DNA from: Sulfitobacter sp. EhC04
GTDB taxonomy: Bacteria > Pseudomonadota > Alphaproteobacteria > Rhodobacterales > Rhodobacteraceae
DNA: 64,000 nucleotides
Direction of reading: 5' to 3'
Assembly (NCBI RefSeq): GCF_001650875.1
Contig: NZ_LXYI01000011.1
Span: forward strand, 1-64,000
Below the pieces are notes generated by a model that was not told where the DNA came from, ran no database searches, and saw only the letters and a list, made by a program, of their open reading frames with translations. Each line of letters begins with the position of its first letter. Position 1 is the stretch's first letter. Made by a program: the position numbers and the translations under genes. Of this stretch, positions 18,322-27,546 are shown piece after piece.

Positions 18322-20187
18322 ATGGGATACAGTGGTATCGAAGACCGCGAGAAGATTGAAGGCGAAATGGCTTGGGCAGATCGGGATTTGCCAAAAACGC
18401 TTTATGGTCTGATCAGCCGGACAACGGCAAAGTTTCCGAACCACAAGTCCATCAGCTACCAGATATTTTCCGGCCCCAAGGACAAGGCCGAGACTTTTAC
18501 CTGGACCCAGCTCAAGGACAAGGTCAGCCAGACGGCGAACCTGTTCCGGTCTTTGGGCATCGGGCCGAAGGATGTCGTGGCTTATGTCTTGCCAAACTGC
18601 AATGAAACCGTACTGGCCTTGCTGGGCGGTGGCGTGGCGGGGATCGCCAATCCCATCAACCCGCTGCTGGACGCCGAACAGATCGGCTCGATTCTGCGCG
18701 AGACCGGGGCATCGGTGGTGGTCACCTTGCGGCCTTTCCCCAAGACTGACGTGGCCGAAAAGACGGCAGAGGCGGTCAAGCTTGCCCCCGGCGTTCATAC
18801 GGTGCTTGAAGTCGATCTTGTCCGCTATCTGACGCCGCCGAAATCCTGGATTGTGCCGTTGATCCGGCCCAAGGGACTGACGGGAAACCAGGCGAAGTAC
18901 CTGAACTTCAATGCCGAGATTGCAAAGCAGCCCAAGGAGCTGACCTTTGAAGACGTGCAGGAAGACCGGGTGGCCTTCTATTTCCACACCGGCGGCACCA
19001 CGGGCATGCCGAAGGTGGCCCAGCACCTCTATTCGGGGACGATCTACAACGGCTGGATCGGGTCCGAACTGCTGCTGACCGAAGATGACGTAATGCTGTG
19101 CCCGCTGCCGTTGTTCCATGTGATGGCCTGCCAGGTGATGCTGCTGGGGGCGCTGTCTTCGGGTGCGCACATCGTCTTCCCGACGCCGCAGGGCTATCGC
19201 GGCGAAGGGGTATTCGACAATCTGTGGAAGCTGGTGGAACGCTGGAAGGTCACATTTGTGGTCTCTGTTCCAACCGCCCTTGCCGCTACCATGCAGCGCC
19301 CGGTGAATGCGGATATCTCCAGCGTGAAGACCGCATTCTCCGGCTCCGCCCCCCTGCCGCTGGAACTGTTCCGCCGGTTCGAGAAGACAACCGGCATGAC
19401 GATTGTCGAAGGCTATGGCATGACCGAGGCAACCTGCCTGATCTCTGGCAATCCGGTGGACGGGCTGAAAAAGGTGGGCTCGATCGGCATTCCCTTCCCC
19501 TACACAGAGGTCAAGATCGTCAGCAACGGCAAGGAACTGGGCGTCGACGAGGTGGGGGAAATCTGCGTGTCGAACCCCGGTGTCTATGTGGGCAATACCT
19601 ATACCGAAGCGGACAAGAACAAGGATCTGTATTATAAGAGTAAGTTCCTGCGCACCGGTGACCTGGGCCGGATGGATGCGGACGGCTACCTTTGGATTAC
19701 CGGACGGTCCAAGGACCTGATCATTCGCGGCGGGCACAACATTGATCCTGCCGAGATTGAAGAGGCGCTTTTGGGGCATGATGCCGTCGCCTTTGCCGGG
19801 GCCATTGGACAGCCGGATGCCCATGCGGGCGAAATCCCCTGCGCCTATGTGGAACTGGTCGAAGGGGCAGAGGCCACCGCGGAAGAACTGCTGGCCTATT
19901 GCACCGAAAAGGTCCACGAGCGTGCCGCCCAACCCAAGCATGTCACCATCATGAAGGAACTGCCGAAAACGGCAGTCGGCAAGATTTTCAAGCCCGATCT
20001 GCGCAAGGATGCGATCACGCGCGTTTATGATGCCGCCTTGACGGATGCGGGCTGCGCCGCACGCGTGGATCATGTGATTGATGACAAGAAACGCGGCCTG
20101 GTTGCCAAGGTTTCGATGAACGGCGCATCGGAGCAGGACGTTGGTGCGGTGCTCGACAGCTTCACCCGGCCATGGGAGGGGGCGTGA
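18322..20187 (+). CDS. Acyl-CoA synthetase (AMP-dependent ligase)
   Basis: 621 residues, GGGGAGGAT upstream of the ATG. Adenylate-forming motifs in order: P-loop FHTGGTTGMPK (residues ~218-228), GYGMTEATC (~370), the adenylate-binding LRTGDLGRMDADGYLWITGR (~450), and the C-terminal catalytic lysine in KTAVGKIFKPDLR. It activates a carboxylic acid as acyl-AMP and then acyl-CoA in the cytoplasm. Its length and sequence fit the 'acyl-CoA synthetase' group common in roseobacters rather than acetyl-CoA synthetase. It overlaps the following esterase gene by 4 bp, so the pair are probably functionally linked, for example ester hydrolysis followed by activation of the released acid. Confidence 0.88.
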   Translation: MGYSGIEDREKIEGEMAWADRDLPKTLYGLISRTTAKFPNHKSISYQIFSGPKDKAETFTWTQLKDKVSQTANLFRSLGIGPKDVVAYVLPNCNETVLALLGGGVAGIANPINPLLDAEQIGSILRETGASVVVTLRPFPKTDVAEKTAEAVKLAPGVHTVLEVDLVRYLTPPKSWIVPLIRPKGLTGNQAKYLNFNAEIAKQPKELTFEDVQEDRVAFYFHTGGTTGMPKVAQHLYSGTIYNGWIGSELLLTEDDVMLCPLPLFHVMACQVMLLGALSSGAHIVFPTPQGYRGEGVFDNLWKLVERWKVTFVVSVPTALAATMQRPVNADISSVKTAFSGSAPLPLELFRRFEKTTGMTIVEGYGMTEATCLISGNPVDGLKKVGSIGIPFPYTEVKIVSNGKELGVDEVGEICVSNPGVYVGNTYTEADKNKDLYYKSKFLRTGDLGRMDADGYLWITGRSKDLIIRGGHNIDPAEIEEALLGHDAVAFAGAIGQPDAHAGEIPCAYVELVEGAEATAEELLAYCTEKVHERAAQPKHVTIMKELPKTAVGKIFKPDLRKDAITRVYDAALTDAGCAARVDHVIDDKKRGLVAKVSMNGASEQDVGAVLDSFTRPWEGA

Positions 20188-21134
20188 GCACCCCGGACTA
20201 TGACCAACTGATCGACGCCGAGACCTGGGCCTATATCGCGCGACTTGATGCGGCCTATCCGCCTGACGCGGTCGAGATGACCATCAGGGAACAGCGGCAC
20301 GTCTATGACCAGATGTGCCGCATCTTCGATCAAGGGCGTCCGGAAGGGATCGTCGTGCGGGATATGCCCTATGGGGCGGTGCCGTGCCGGATCTACGAGA
20401 AAGCGGCGACGGATGTCACGGTGGTCTATTACCACGGCGGCGGTTTCGTTGTTGGTGGGTTGGACAGCCACGATGACATCTGTGCGGCGATCTGTGACCG
20501 CACCGGATACCGCGTGATCTCGGTGGAATACAGCTTGGCACCAGAGGTCGTGTTTCCGGGGTGTTTCAACGACGCCTATGCCGCGTTCGAGGCGATTGCA
20601 AAGGTCCATCCCGGCCCCATCATGATGGCGGGCGACAGTGCGGGCGGTAATCTGGCGGCTGCGGTCACGCATCAGGCGCGCACAGGCGTGCCGGGGCGGA
20701 TTGTCGGGCAGGTGCTGATCTATCCGGGCTTGGGCGGCGACTTGGGGCAGGGGTCTTATGTGGAACATGCCAATGCGCCACAGCTTACGGCTGCGGATCT
20801 GGCGTTTTACCACAAGGTCCGTGTCGGAGACGGCGCGCCGCCGACGGACGATCCCCGATTTGCCCCGCTGTGCGATACGGATTTTTCAGGCCTGCCGCCC
20901 AGCGTGCTGATCACGGCAGAATGTGATCCGTTGGCCGGCGACGGCGGTGCCTATCGCGACAAGGTGCTGGGCGCGGGCGGGCAGGCGGTCTGGTTCAATG
21001 AACCCGGCATGGTACATGGCTGTTTGCGTGCACGCGGCATGTCCACCCGCGCGGCGGCCTTCTTTGACAAGGTGGTGGATGGGATCGGGGCACTGGGGCG
21101 CGGTGAGTGGCCTTATGCGAACGCGCCGGACTGA
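20184..21134 (+). CDS. Alpha/beta hydrolase, HSL-type esterase
   Basis: 316 residues if translated from the GTG at 20184, which overlaps the previous stop as GTGA and has GGGAGGGG just upstream; an ATG 12 bases earlier lies on that site and is less likely. Motifs of the hormone-sensitive-lipase family: oxyanion-hole HGGGFVVGG, nucleophile GDSAGGN, acid residue in SVLITAECDPL, and the catalytic His in GMVHGCLR. No signal peptide, so cytoplasmic. Likely hydrolyses short-chain carboxylic esters, supplying the adjacent acyl-CoA synthetase. The substrate is unknown. Confidence 0.87.
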   Translation: MSTPDYDQLIDAETWAYIARLDAAYPPDAVEMTIREQRHVYDQMCRIFDQGRPEGIVVRDMPYGAVPCRIYEKAATDVTVVYYHGGGFVVGGLDSHDDICAAICDRTGYRVISVEYSLAPEVVFPGCFNDAYAAFEAIAKVHPGPIMMAGDSAGGNLAAAVTHQARTGVPGRIVGQVLIYPGLGGDLGQGSYVEHANAPQLTAADLAFYHKVRVGDGAPPTDDPRFAPLCDTDFSGLPPSVLITAECDPLAGDGGAYRDKVLGAGGQAVWFNEPGMVHGCLRARGMSTRAAAFFDKVVDGIGALGRGEWPYANAPD

Positions 21135-21146
21135 AAGGTTCGGATC

Positions 21147-21270
21147 CCGTTCTTTTCGAAAAGAACGGTGCGGAGTTTTTGAAAACTCCGATGGCGAACT
21201 GGCGCAGGTCGAACAACCGCATGCACCGCTTTCTTCGAAGAAAGCGGACCGGAGTTTTTGAAAACTCCGG
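21147..21270. terminator. Two tandem double-hairpin modules between convergent genes
   Basis: Four perfect or near-perfect palindromes with A/T-rich centres lie in order: 21147-21168, 21171-21190, 21226-21247 and 21249-21270. The second and fourth share the core GGAGTTTTTGAAAACTCC, so the region is two copies of a paired-hairpin unit about 79 bp apart. It sits exactly between the esterase (+) and phosphatase (-) stop codons, and each hairpin carries T-runs on both strands. This fits a bidirectional terminator. Confidence 0.75.
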
Positions 21271-21282
21271 GGTACGCTCCCG

Positions 21283-22119
21283 TCATTTCAAAAAGGACGC
21301 CGCTTTCATCGTGTCCGCGACCGGCGCGCCGAGGCGGTGCAGGATAGTGGGGGCCAGTTGCAACTGGTCAATCAGGGTGTCCTCGCGTGGTCCTTCGGCG
21401 GGGCCGAAATAATACAGCGCCGCATCCTGTTGCAACTCGCCCCGCCCGCCGTGGTGGCCGCGTTCGTCCTGACCGTGATCGGCGGTCACGATGATCTCGT
21501 ATCCTGCCGCCATCCATTTCGAGATGAAGGGCGCCAGCATCTCGTCCATCACCGCGCAGGCATGGTCCATCTCCTGGCAATCGTGGAAAAACCGGTGCCC
21601 CATGCTGTCCAGCGTACAGGTGTGCAACATGCCGTAGTTCAGCCCGAACCGCAGGCACAGGTTGGTCAATGTGGCAAAGAGATCCACGTCCGAAGGCGTC
21701 ATCTGGTTGACCAACCCATAGCCGGTCATCGTGTGGAACCTGCCGTGGTTGATGGTGTCGCTGTCGGGCTCGTCGTATTCGATGTCACGCACATAGTCGA
21801 AGGGGTGGCGATTGAAGAACTCCGACCAGAAGGAATGCGCCACTGCGCCCGTCACGCCGCCGCCGGCCCGGACCTGGCTGAACACGTCCTTGTGCTCCAG
21901 CCGAAAGACGTTGCCGTTTCCGGTGCAGCCATGCTCCGCCGGGGCGACGCCGGTGTGGATCGAGGCATAGCAGGAGGCCGAGATCGAGGGCAGCACCGCC
22001 CGGCTTTTCCAGACGCGGGCATCGCCGGACTGCACCCAGCCTTCGAGATTGCCAAACAACCTGCGCCAGTTTCGGTAGGGCACGCCGTCGAGGATGATCA
22101 GCAGCAGTTTGTTGTCCAT
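21283..22119 (-). CDS. Alkaline phosphatase-superfamily phosphodiesterase (nucleotide pyrophosphatase type)
   Basis: 278 residues from the ATG at 22119, with a strong AAGGAGG; a longer in-frame extension upstream has no supporting signal. The sequence has the type I phosphodiesterase/nucleotide pyrophosphatase layout: N-terminal metal-binding Asp in LLIILDGVPYRNW, the nucleophile region in VLPSISASCYASIHTG, metal ligands in LDSMGHRFFHDC and in VTADHGQDERGHHGG. No leader is present, so it appears cytoplasmic. Likely cleaves phosphomonoesters or diesters; the substrate is not indicated. It converges on the esterase gene. Confidence 0.82.
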   Translation of the reverse strand: MDNKLLLIILDGVPYRNWRRLFGNLEGWVQSGDARVWKSRAVLPSISASCYASIHTGVAPAEHGCTGNGNVFRLEHKDVFSQVRAGGGVTGAVAHSFWSEFFNRHPFDYVRDIEYDEPDSDTINHGRFHTMTGYGLVNQMTPSDVDLFATLTNLCLRFGLNYGMLHTCTLDSMGHRFFHDCQEMDHACAVMDEMLAPFISKWMAAGYEIIVTADHGQDERGHHGGRGELQQDAALYYFGPAEGPREDTLIDQLQLAPTILHRLGAPVADTMKAASFLK

Positions 22120-22328
22120 GTCGGGGCCTCCTTGATTGAGGTCATATGACCGCAGGCGCGGGCGCGGTGCAACGGCTAACCTTTGGTCAAATGGGTGCGG
22201 GGCTGTCGTGCTCCGACGTTTCGGCGCTGTCGATCTGCCGGGGGAATGGGCGAATAGCATCGCCGAGCCGCTTTGGCGAAAATCCGGCCTGTGGTAGCAT
22301 CGCGAGATTGGAATCAGGGAGTATTGTG

Positions 22329-22520
22329 ATGAAACATTGGACCTTGGAAACAGATGCCGAAAAGCTGATGCCGAAACCGACCGACGGCACCGGGAGTGAC
22401 GCACCGACAATGGGCACGGGCAAATGCACCGTGTCGGGCTGCGGCTGCCCCAGCTATGTCGATCCTCCGGGTGGATTTGACTGTGCCCGCTGCGGGCACG
22501 CAAGATCAGAACACTGGTAA
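22329..22520 (+). CDS. Small Cys-rich protein, putative zinc-binding
   Basis: 63 residues; GGGAG lies upstream of the ATG. The C-terminal half holds C33, C38, C40, C52, C55, H57 and H62 in the pattern GKCTVSGCGCPSYV...FDCARCGHARSEHW, which could form a small zinc knuckle. The N-terminal half is charged and featureless. Seven bases separate it from the next gene, suggesting co-transcription. I do not recognise the family. Confidence 0.6.
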   Translation: MKHWTLETDAEKLMPKPTDGTGSDAPTMGTGKCTVSGCGCPSYVDPPGGFDCARCGHARSEHW

Positions 22521-22526
22521 GCGCCT

Positions 22527-23360
22527 GTGGCGGATCATGACCTGCGCGCAGAGAACGACCGGCTGCGCGCCCGGCTCAGCGCATTCGAGCGTTCAGCGGA
22601 AGACTCCCGCCGGGGCAAGCGGTGGTACAGTGACAATGACTGGAAGGATTGGGTCAAACTCTCTGGCCTGCCACTGGCCTTTGTTCTGGCCTGCTACACG
22701 TTCTACGACGATGTCTACCTGCGCTATAAGGGGCAGGACCGCGCCACCGTCAGCGCGATTGAAAGCAATCTGCGCGAAATCCAGAAGCTGAATGAAAAGG
22801 CCTATGCGCTGAACGAGGCGGATGGTCTGTCAGGTTCCAGCAGTTTCGAGGCGGCCAATGCCGGATTGCGGCAGCGGCTGGTCAGCCAGACATTCGCATA
22901 TTGGCAGCAGCAGCCGGATTTTTTTCAACCCTCAGAGGCGCAGATCCTTGCCGATCAATTGTTGCAGCAAGGCCGGACCAAGGATGCCTGGCAGATCGCT
23001 GAAACCCTGGACAGCGCTGCCCGGACTGCAACTGATCGGGTGAACCTTGCCACGTTCAAGGGCCGGATATTGGCGGCGGAGGGGGATGCCTTTGACCTTG
23101 AAGCGGCCCGCAAGCAACTGGGGGTGGCTTACGGAATGACGGATGACGTCGCGGTGTCGTCGCGCACCCTGGCGCTGCGGCGGATGATTGTGCAGTACCG
23201 GGTGCAGATGGAACTCTACTATGAACAGCCCTGTGAGGGGATCGGGCCGCTGGTCGAGGCGCTGGAGGCCTGGACGCTCGACGGCACCCCCGCCGAGGAT
23301 ACGCAGGACCGGGAGGCGCGGCGGTTGTTCGAGACATACGCCGCGCGCTGCACGGGGTAG
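22527..23360 (+). CDS. Membrane-anchored protein with N-terminal coiled coil, unknown function
   Basis: 277 residues starting at GTG (22527), six bases after the stop of the small Cys-rich gene. Residues 1-30 are a short charged helix (RAENDRLRARLSAFE). One membrane segment is predicted at about 50-70 (LSGLPLAFVLACYTFYDDVYL). The remaining ~200 residues are helical and Gln/Ala/Leu-rich with TPR-like character (QGRTKDAWQIAETLDSA). No catalytic motif is visible. Probably an inner-membrane protein with a soluble helical domain. Confidence 0.65.
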   Translation: MADHDLRAENDRLRARLSAFERSAEDSRRGKRWYSDNDWKDWVKLSGLPLAFVLACYTFYDDVYLRYKGQDRATVSAIESNLREIQKLNEKAYALNEADGLSGSSSFEAANAGLRQRLVSQTFAYWQQQPDFFQPSEAQILADQLLQQGRTKDAWQIAETLDSAARTATDRVNLATFKGRILAAEGDAFDLEAARKQLGVAYGMTDDVAVSSRTLALRRMIVQYRVQMELYYEQPCEGIGPLVEALEAWTLDGTPAEDTQDREARRLFETYAARCTG

Positions 23361-23900
23361 GGGCAGTTGCCAAGTAAAACCGACTTTTGTGTCACATTGC
23401 TGACCCAGAGCGCTGTGCTCCGTCTGGCGCACGGGGCAGGGGCGAAGCGGTCATCCGTGAAAATTGCAGAGGACGGCGGGAAAAAAGCCCCTTTCCACTA
23501 ACCCCCCGCGCGGAATCAAGGCCGCAGGCCGCCGCGCATCGCCGGGCCGTCCCCTGGCACGGCGATTTGGCTGCTGTCGTGTGCCACGCATAATTGGGAA
23601 GTGCGTGGCTGCCATAAAGTGCCAGTCACGACGGTCGGATCGCCGCACCACGGCCCGTCGATGCGCGGCTTGGGGTTTTGTTGCGAACGGCCGCTTCGTC
23701 CGCATAACGAACCCTCACGTGTCCCGCACTGAAGGTCAGGTTGGGTCGGAAATGCTTGGCATTCGAGTCGGGATTGCTTGGCACGGCCTTGCGACAGGAT
23801 TCAGAAAATCCATAGGTTTGTGTCGCTTTCGGATGGCTTTCGACAGGTAGGGGCAGGGCAAAGGGGAACAAGGCGGCCCGGCCCAGCCGGGTGCCTCCCC
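23361..23900. other. About 540 bp without a recognised gene
   Basis: Open frames here have no ribosome-binding site, motif or plausible composition (Arg/Gly-rich shadows). The stretch around 23570-23850 looks unlike coding or promoter DNA and might be a decayed intergenic repeat, but I cannot identify it. The double-hairpin module of the oligopeptide transporter operon begins at 23901. Confidence 0.5.
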
Positions 23901-23963
23901 GCGCCTTTTCTTTGAAAAGACGCTTGGTCGCGCGGGTCGCGTTTTTTCGGGGAAAAACGCGAC
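23901..23963 (-). terminator. Double-hairpin module at the end of the peptide ABC operon
   Basis: Read on the minus strand, the TAG of the ATPase gene is followed at once by a hairpin (23936-23963; GTCGCG/CGCGAC stem with an A/T and CCCC-containing centre). A second hairpin (23901-23923; GCGTCTTTTC..GAAAAGGCGC) comes next. A homologous pair lies at 26516-26577. Confidence 0.72.
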
Positions 23964-25601
23964 CTAGTTTCCGGCGCTTTCCATGCGGCGGGTTTCGATG
24001 ACCTGTTCCAGCCAGCCCAGTTTCATCTCGGGCACCGAGCTGAGCAACAGTTCGGTATAGGCATCGAAAGGCGGGGCCAGCACCTGCGACTTTGGCCCGT
24101 ACCGCACAACCGCGCCCTGATACATCACCGCGATGCTGTCCGCGATCGCCTTGACCGTCGCCAGATCGTGGGTGATGAAAAGATAGGACACGTCCTCGAT
24201 CTTTTGCAGTTTGAGCAGCAGTTTCAGGATACCATCGGCCACCAGCGGGTCGAGCGCCGAGGTCACCTCGTCGCAGATGATCAGCTTGGGCTTGGCGGCC
24301 AGCGCGCGGGCAATGCAGACACGTTGTTTCTGCCCGCCGGACAGTTCCGCCGGATAGCGGTCCTGAAAACCCGTCCCCAGTTCGATCTCGTCCAGCAGTT
24401 CCTGAATACGCTCCTGCTTTGCGCGGCCCTTGAGGCCAAAGTAGAACTCCAGCGGCCGCCCGATGATCGTGCCGACGGTCTGGCGCGGGTTCATCGCGGT
24501 GTCGGCCATCTGATAGATCATCTGCAACTCGCGCAGGTCCTCGTAGCTGCGCTGCGCCAGCGCAGGCGACAGGTTGCGCCCGTCAAACACGATCTGCCCA
24601 TCACTGGGCGGCAGAAGGCCGGTGATCACCCGTGCGAGCGTCGATTTGCCCGAGCCGCTTTCGCCCACGATGGCGAGAGTCTGACCGGGGTGCAGTTCCA
24701 CGTTCACATCCTTGAGCACGTCGAAATCCGTGCCCCTGTAACGCGCGGTGATGTTCTCCACCCGCAGCAGCGGATTGTCGGTGGGTTGTTTTTCCTCGTG
24801 CTGGATTGACCGGACGGAAACCAGCGCCTGAGTGTATTCTTCCTGCGGGTTGTTGATGATCTGGTCCGTGGTGCCGTATTCAACCATCGCGCCCTGTTGC
24901 AGCACCATGATGTGGTCGCTGACCTGTGCGACAACCGCAAGGTCGTGGGTGATATAGAGCGCGGCAACACCGGTGTCGCGGATCGCCTCCTTGATGGCGG
25001 CGAGCACGTCGATCTGGGTGGTCACATCCAGCGCGGTGGTGGGTTCGTCAAACACCACAAGGTCGGGTTCGGGGCAAAGCGCAAGCGCTGTCATGCAGCG
25101 TTGCAACTGACCGCCCGACACCTGATGCGGATAGCGGTTGCCGATGGTTTCGGGGTCCGGCAGGCCCAGCTTGCTGAACAATTCAACCGCGCGGCTTTCG
25201 GCCTCCTTGCGGGAAAACTTGCCCTGGCGGATCGCGGCTTCTGTCACCTGTTCCATGATCTTTTTGGCCGGGTTGAAGGACGCGGCAGCGGATTGCGAGA
25301 CATAAGTTACCTCGCCACCGCGCAGGCGGCGCACGTCGCCGACACCGGTCTGCAGGATGTCGCGGCCATTGACCCAGACCTCGCCGCCGGTCAGTTCCAC
25401 ACCGCCCCGGCCATAGGCCATCGCGGCCAGGCCGATGGTCGATTTGCCAGCCCCGGATTCGCCGATCAGGCCCAGGACCTTGCCGGCCTCCAGGTCGAAG
25501 TCGACGCCATGCACGATTTCGATATCGCGGGGCCGTTCGCCGGGCGGATAGATGGTCGCGCCGATTTTGAGGCCACGGACCTTGAGGAGGGGATCGCTCA
25601 T
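23964..25601 (-). CDS. Peptide ABC transporter, fused double ATPase (DppD-DppF type)
   Basis: 545 residues from the ATG at 25601, which overlaps the permease stop (ATGA). Two complete ATPase domains are joined. The first has Walker A GESGAGKST (~residue 46), signature VSGGQLQRCMTALAL and Walker B VVFDEPTTALD. The second has GESGSGKST (~310), LSGGQKQRVCIARALA and LIICDEVTSALD. It powers uptake of di- or oligopeptides through the two permeases encoded upstream. Fused DppD/DppF ATPases are common in this family. A paired-hairpin terminator abuts the stop codon. Confidence 0.92.
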   Translation of the reverse strand: MSDPLLKVRGLKIGATIYPPGERPRDIEIVHGVDFDLEAGKVLGLIGESGAGKSTIGLAAMAYGRGGVELTGGEVWVNGRDILQTGVGDVRRLRGGEVTYVSQSAAASFNPAKKIMEQVTEAAIRQGKFSRKEAESRAVELFSKLGLPDPETIGNRYPHQVSGGQLQRCMTALALCPEPDLVVFDEPTTALDVTTQIDVLAAIKEAIRDTGVAALYITHDLAVVAQVSDHIMVLQQGAMVEYGTTDQIINNPQEEYTQALVSVRSIQHEEKQPTDNPLLRVENITARYRGTDFDVLKDVNVELHPGQTLAIVGESGSGKSTLARVITGLLPPSDGQIVFDGRNLSPALAQRSYEDLRELQMIYQMADTAMNPRQTVGTIIGRPLEFYFGLKGRAKQERIQELLDEIELGTGFQDRYPAELSGGQKQRVCIARALAAKPKLIICDEVTSALDPLVADGILKLLLKLQKIEDVSYLFITHDLATVKAIADSIAVMYQGAVVRYGPKSQVLAPPFDAYTELLLSSVPEMKLGWLEQVIETRRMESAGN

Positions 25602-26413
25602 CCTCTGCCCCCTTTCAGTGATGTGGTACGGTTCAGGATCCAGTCCGCCACCAGGTTGATCGAGATGCACAGTGTGGCGATGGCATAGGCCGGGTAGAGG
25701 GCCGCCTGGATGCCGTAGTTGATGCCTTCCTTGTTCTCTTTCACGATGCCGCCCCAGTCCGCCAGCGGCGGCTGCACGCCCAGGCCCAGGAACGACAGGG
25801 TCGAGATGAAGAGCACCGCAAAGATGAAGCGCAGGCCCATTTCGGCCACCAGCGGCGAGAGCGCATTTGGCAGGGTTTCGCGAAAGATGATCCAGCCGAT
25901 CTTCTCGCCACGCAGGCGGGCCGCCTCGACATAATCCATGACCGTGATGTCGACCGCCACGGCGCGGGCCAGCCGGTAGACGCGAGTGGAATCGAGCAGC
26001 CCCATCAGCACAATGAGGATCGTGGTGGTGGTTGGCATGACCGAGAGCACCACCAGCGCGAAGATCAGTGAGGGGATCGACATGATCAGGTCCACAAGCC
26101 GCGAGATCGTCTGGTCAATCCAGCCGCCCGAAACGGCGGCAAAGAAACCAAGGACCGAGCCGGTGACGAAACTGAGGATGGTCGCCATCGTGGCAATGAA
26201 GATCGTGGTGCGCCCGCCGTAGATCAGGCGGGTCAGGAGGTCGCGCCCGATGCTGTCGGTTCCCAGCAGGAACTGGGAAGAGGGCGCTTCCCAGACGTCG
26301 CCAACGGTTTCGGCCATGCCGTAGGGGGCGATCAGGGGGGCGAAGACGGCCATGAGAAAGTAGAGGCCGGTGAAGAACAGGCCGATCATGGCGGATATGG
26401 GGATATTTTTCAT
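25598..26413 (-). CDS. Peptide ABC transporter permease (DppC type)
   Basis: 271 residues from the ATG at 26413 (MKNIPISAMIGLFF). The first helix and periplasmic loop are typical of DppC, including the APYGMAETVGD and LLGTDSIGRDLLTRLIYGGR segments. The permease signature (EAARLRGEKIGWIIFRETLPNAL) contacts the ATPase. Five or six membrane helices. An upstream in-frame extension runs back into the hairpin module behind the DppB gene and is rejected. It overlaps the ATPase start by 4 bp. Confidence 0.9.
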   Translation of the reverse strand: MKNIPISAMIGLFFTGLYFLMAVFAPLIAPYGMAETVGDVWEAPSSQFLLGTDSIGRDLLTRLIYGGRTTIFIATMATILSFVTGSVLGFFAAVSGGWIDQTISRLVDLIMSIPSLIFALVVLSVMPTTTTILIVLMGLLDSTRVYRLARAVAVDITVMDYVEAARLRGEKIGWIIFRETLPNALSPLVAEMGLRFIFAVLFISTLSFLGLGVQPPLADWGGIVKENKEGINYGIQAALYPAYAIATLCISINLVADWILNRTTSLKGGRG

Positions 26414-26515
26414 ATCAGTGACTTTCGGTGGACGGCATGCGGCGCTGTTGCGCTGGCGCGCAAGGCACCCCGCCCACCGTCCCTTGTTTGGTTGAACGCT
26501 ACCGGGCGTCTCCCC

Positions 26516-26577
26516 GCGCCTTTTTTGCAAAAAGACGCTTGGTCGCGCGGCGTGAATTTTTTCGGGGAAAAATTCAC
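26516..26577 (-). terminator. Double-hairpin module overlapping the DppB stop codon
   Basis: Homologous to the module at 23901-23963. Hairpin 26552-26577 contains the TGA stop of the permease inside its stem; hairpin 26516-26538 follows. The inner parts (CGCGCC, AAAAGACGCTTGGTCGCGCGG, TTTTTTCGGGGAAAAA) are conserved between the two sites. The outer stem of the gene-proximal hairpin differs on both arms (GTGAAT/ATTCAC here, GTCGCG/CGCGAC there), keeping the pairing. Inside an operon it may attenuate rather than stop transcription. Confidence 0.68.
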
Positions 26578-27530
26578 TTTGGATGCCTCAGCCTGGGGTT
26601 GGCCAGGATCGACACGATATCGGCAATCAGGTTCAGCCCGATATAAACCGCCGCAAAGATCAGCCCGCAGGCCTGCACCACCGGCACGTCACGTTTGCTG
26701 ACGTGGTCCACCAGGTATTGCCCCATGCCGGGATAGGCAAAGACGACCTCTACCACCACGACGCCAACAACCAGGTAGGCCAGGTTCAGCATCACCACGT
26801 TCACGATGGGTGCGATGGCATTGGGGAAGGCGTGTTTGCGGATGATCGTCAGCATCCGCATGCCCTTCAACTCGGCGGTTTCGATATAGGCCGATTGCAT
26901 CACATTCAGGATCGCGGCGCGGGTCATGCGCATCATATGGGCCAGCACCACGAGGGTCAGCACCATGACGGGGATCGCAATGGCGTTCAGTTTCTGGCCC
27001 AGCGTCATGCCGTCATTGATGATCGCAACAGAGGAAAACCAGCCCAGCTTGATCGAGATCCAGTAGATCAGAACATAGCCGATCATGAATTCAGGGATCG
27101 AAATGGTGGTCAGCGTGATGCCGGAAATCAGCTTGTCCGGCCAGCGGTCCTTGTAGCGGACCGCAAGCAATCCGAGAAAAATCGCCAGCGGCACCGAGAT
27201 GGCAGCGGCCCAGAAGGCAAGGAACAGCGTGTTCTTGAGGCGTCCACCAAGGCTTTCCGCGATGTCGCGGCCATTGGTCAGCGCCGTGCCAAGATCGCCT
27301 TGCAGGAAACCCCCAAGCCAGGAGAAATAGCGGGTCAGGGCGGGTTCGTTCATGCCCAGTTGTTCGCGCAGATTGGCCAGCGCCTGGGGGGTGGCCGATT
27401 GGCCAAGAATGGATTGGGCGACGTCGCCGGGCAGGATCGAGGTGCCGGCGAAGATCAGGATTGAGGCCGCAAAGAGCAGCAGGATGCCCAGCGCGAGGCG
27501 CTGGGCAATGAGTTTCAGGATGGGATGCAT
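26574..27530 (-). CDS. Peptide ABC transporter permease (DppB type)
   Basis: 318 residues. Begins MHPILKLIAQRLALGI with a first helix that carries the family's SILPGDVAQSILG motif, then a periplasmic loop (LREQLGMNEPALTRYFSWLGGFLQGDLG) and the ATPase-contact signature (TAELKGMRMLTIIRKHAFPNAI). Six membrane segments are apparent. It pairs with the DppC-type permease to form the channel. It lies 16 bp after the binding-protein gene. Confidence 0.9.
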   Translation of the reverse strand: MHPILKLIAQRLALGILLLFAASILIFAGTSILPGDVAQSILGQSATPQALANLREQLGMNEPALTRYFSWLGGFLQGDLGTALTNGRDIAESLGGRLKNTLFLAFWAAAISVPLAIFLGLLAVRYKDRWPDKLISGITLTTISIPEFMIGYVLIYWISIKLGWFSSVAIINDGMTLGQKLNAIAIPVMVLTLVVLAHMMRMTRAAILNVMQSAYIETAELKGMRMLTIIRKHAFPNAIAPIVNVVMLNLAYLVVGVVVVEVVFAYPGMGQYLVDHVSKRDVPVVQACGLIFAAVYIGLNLIADIVSILANPRLRHPK

Positions 27531-27546
27531 ATCCGCGACGCCCCGA

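Noticed and set aside
23464..23850. 128-codon plus-strand frame in the gap before the peptide ABC operon
   Set aside because: Arg/Gly-rich composition, no ribosome-binding site and no motif; treated as non-coding.
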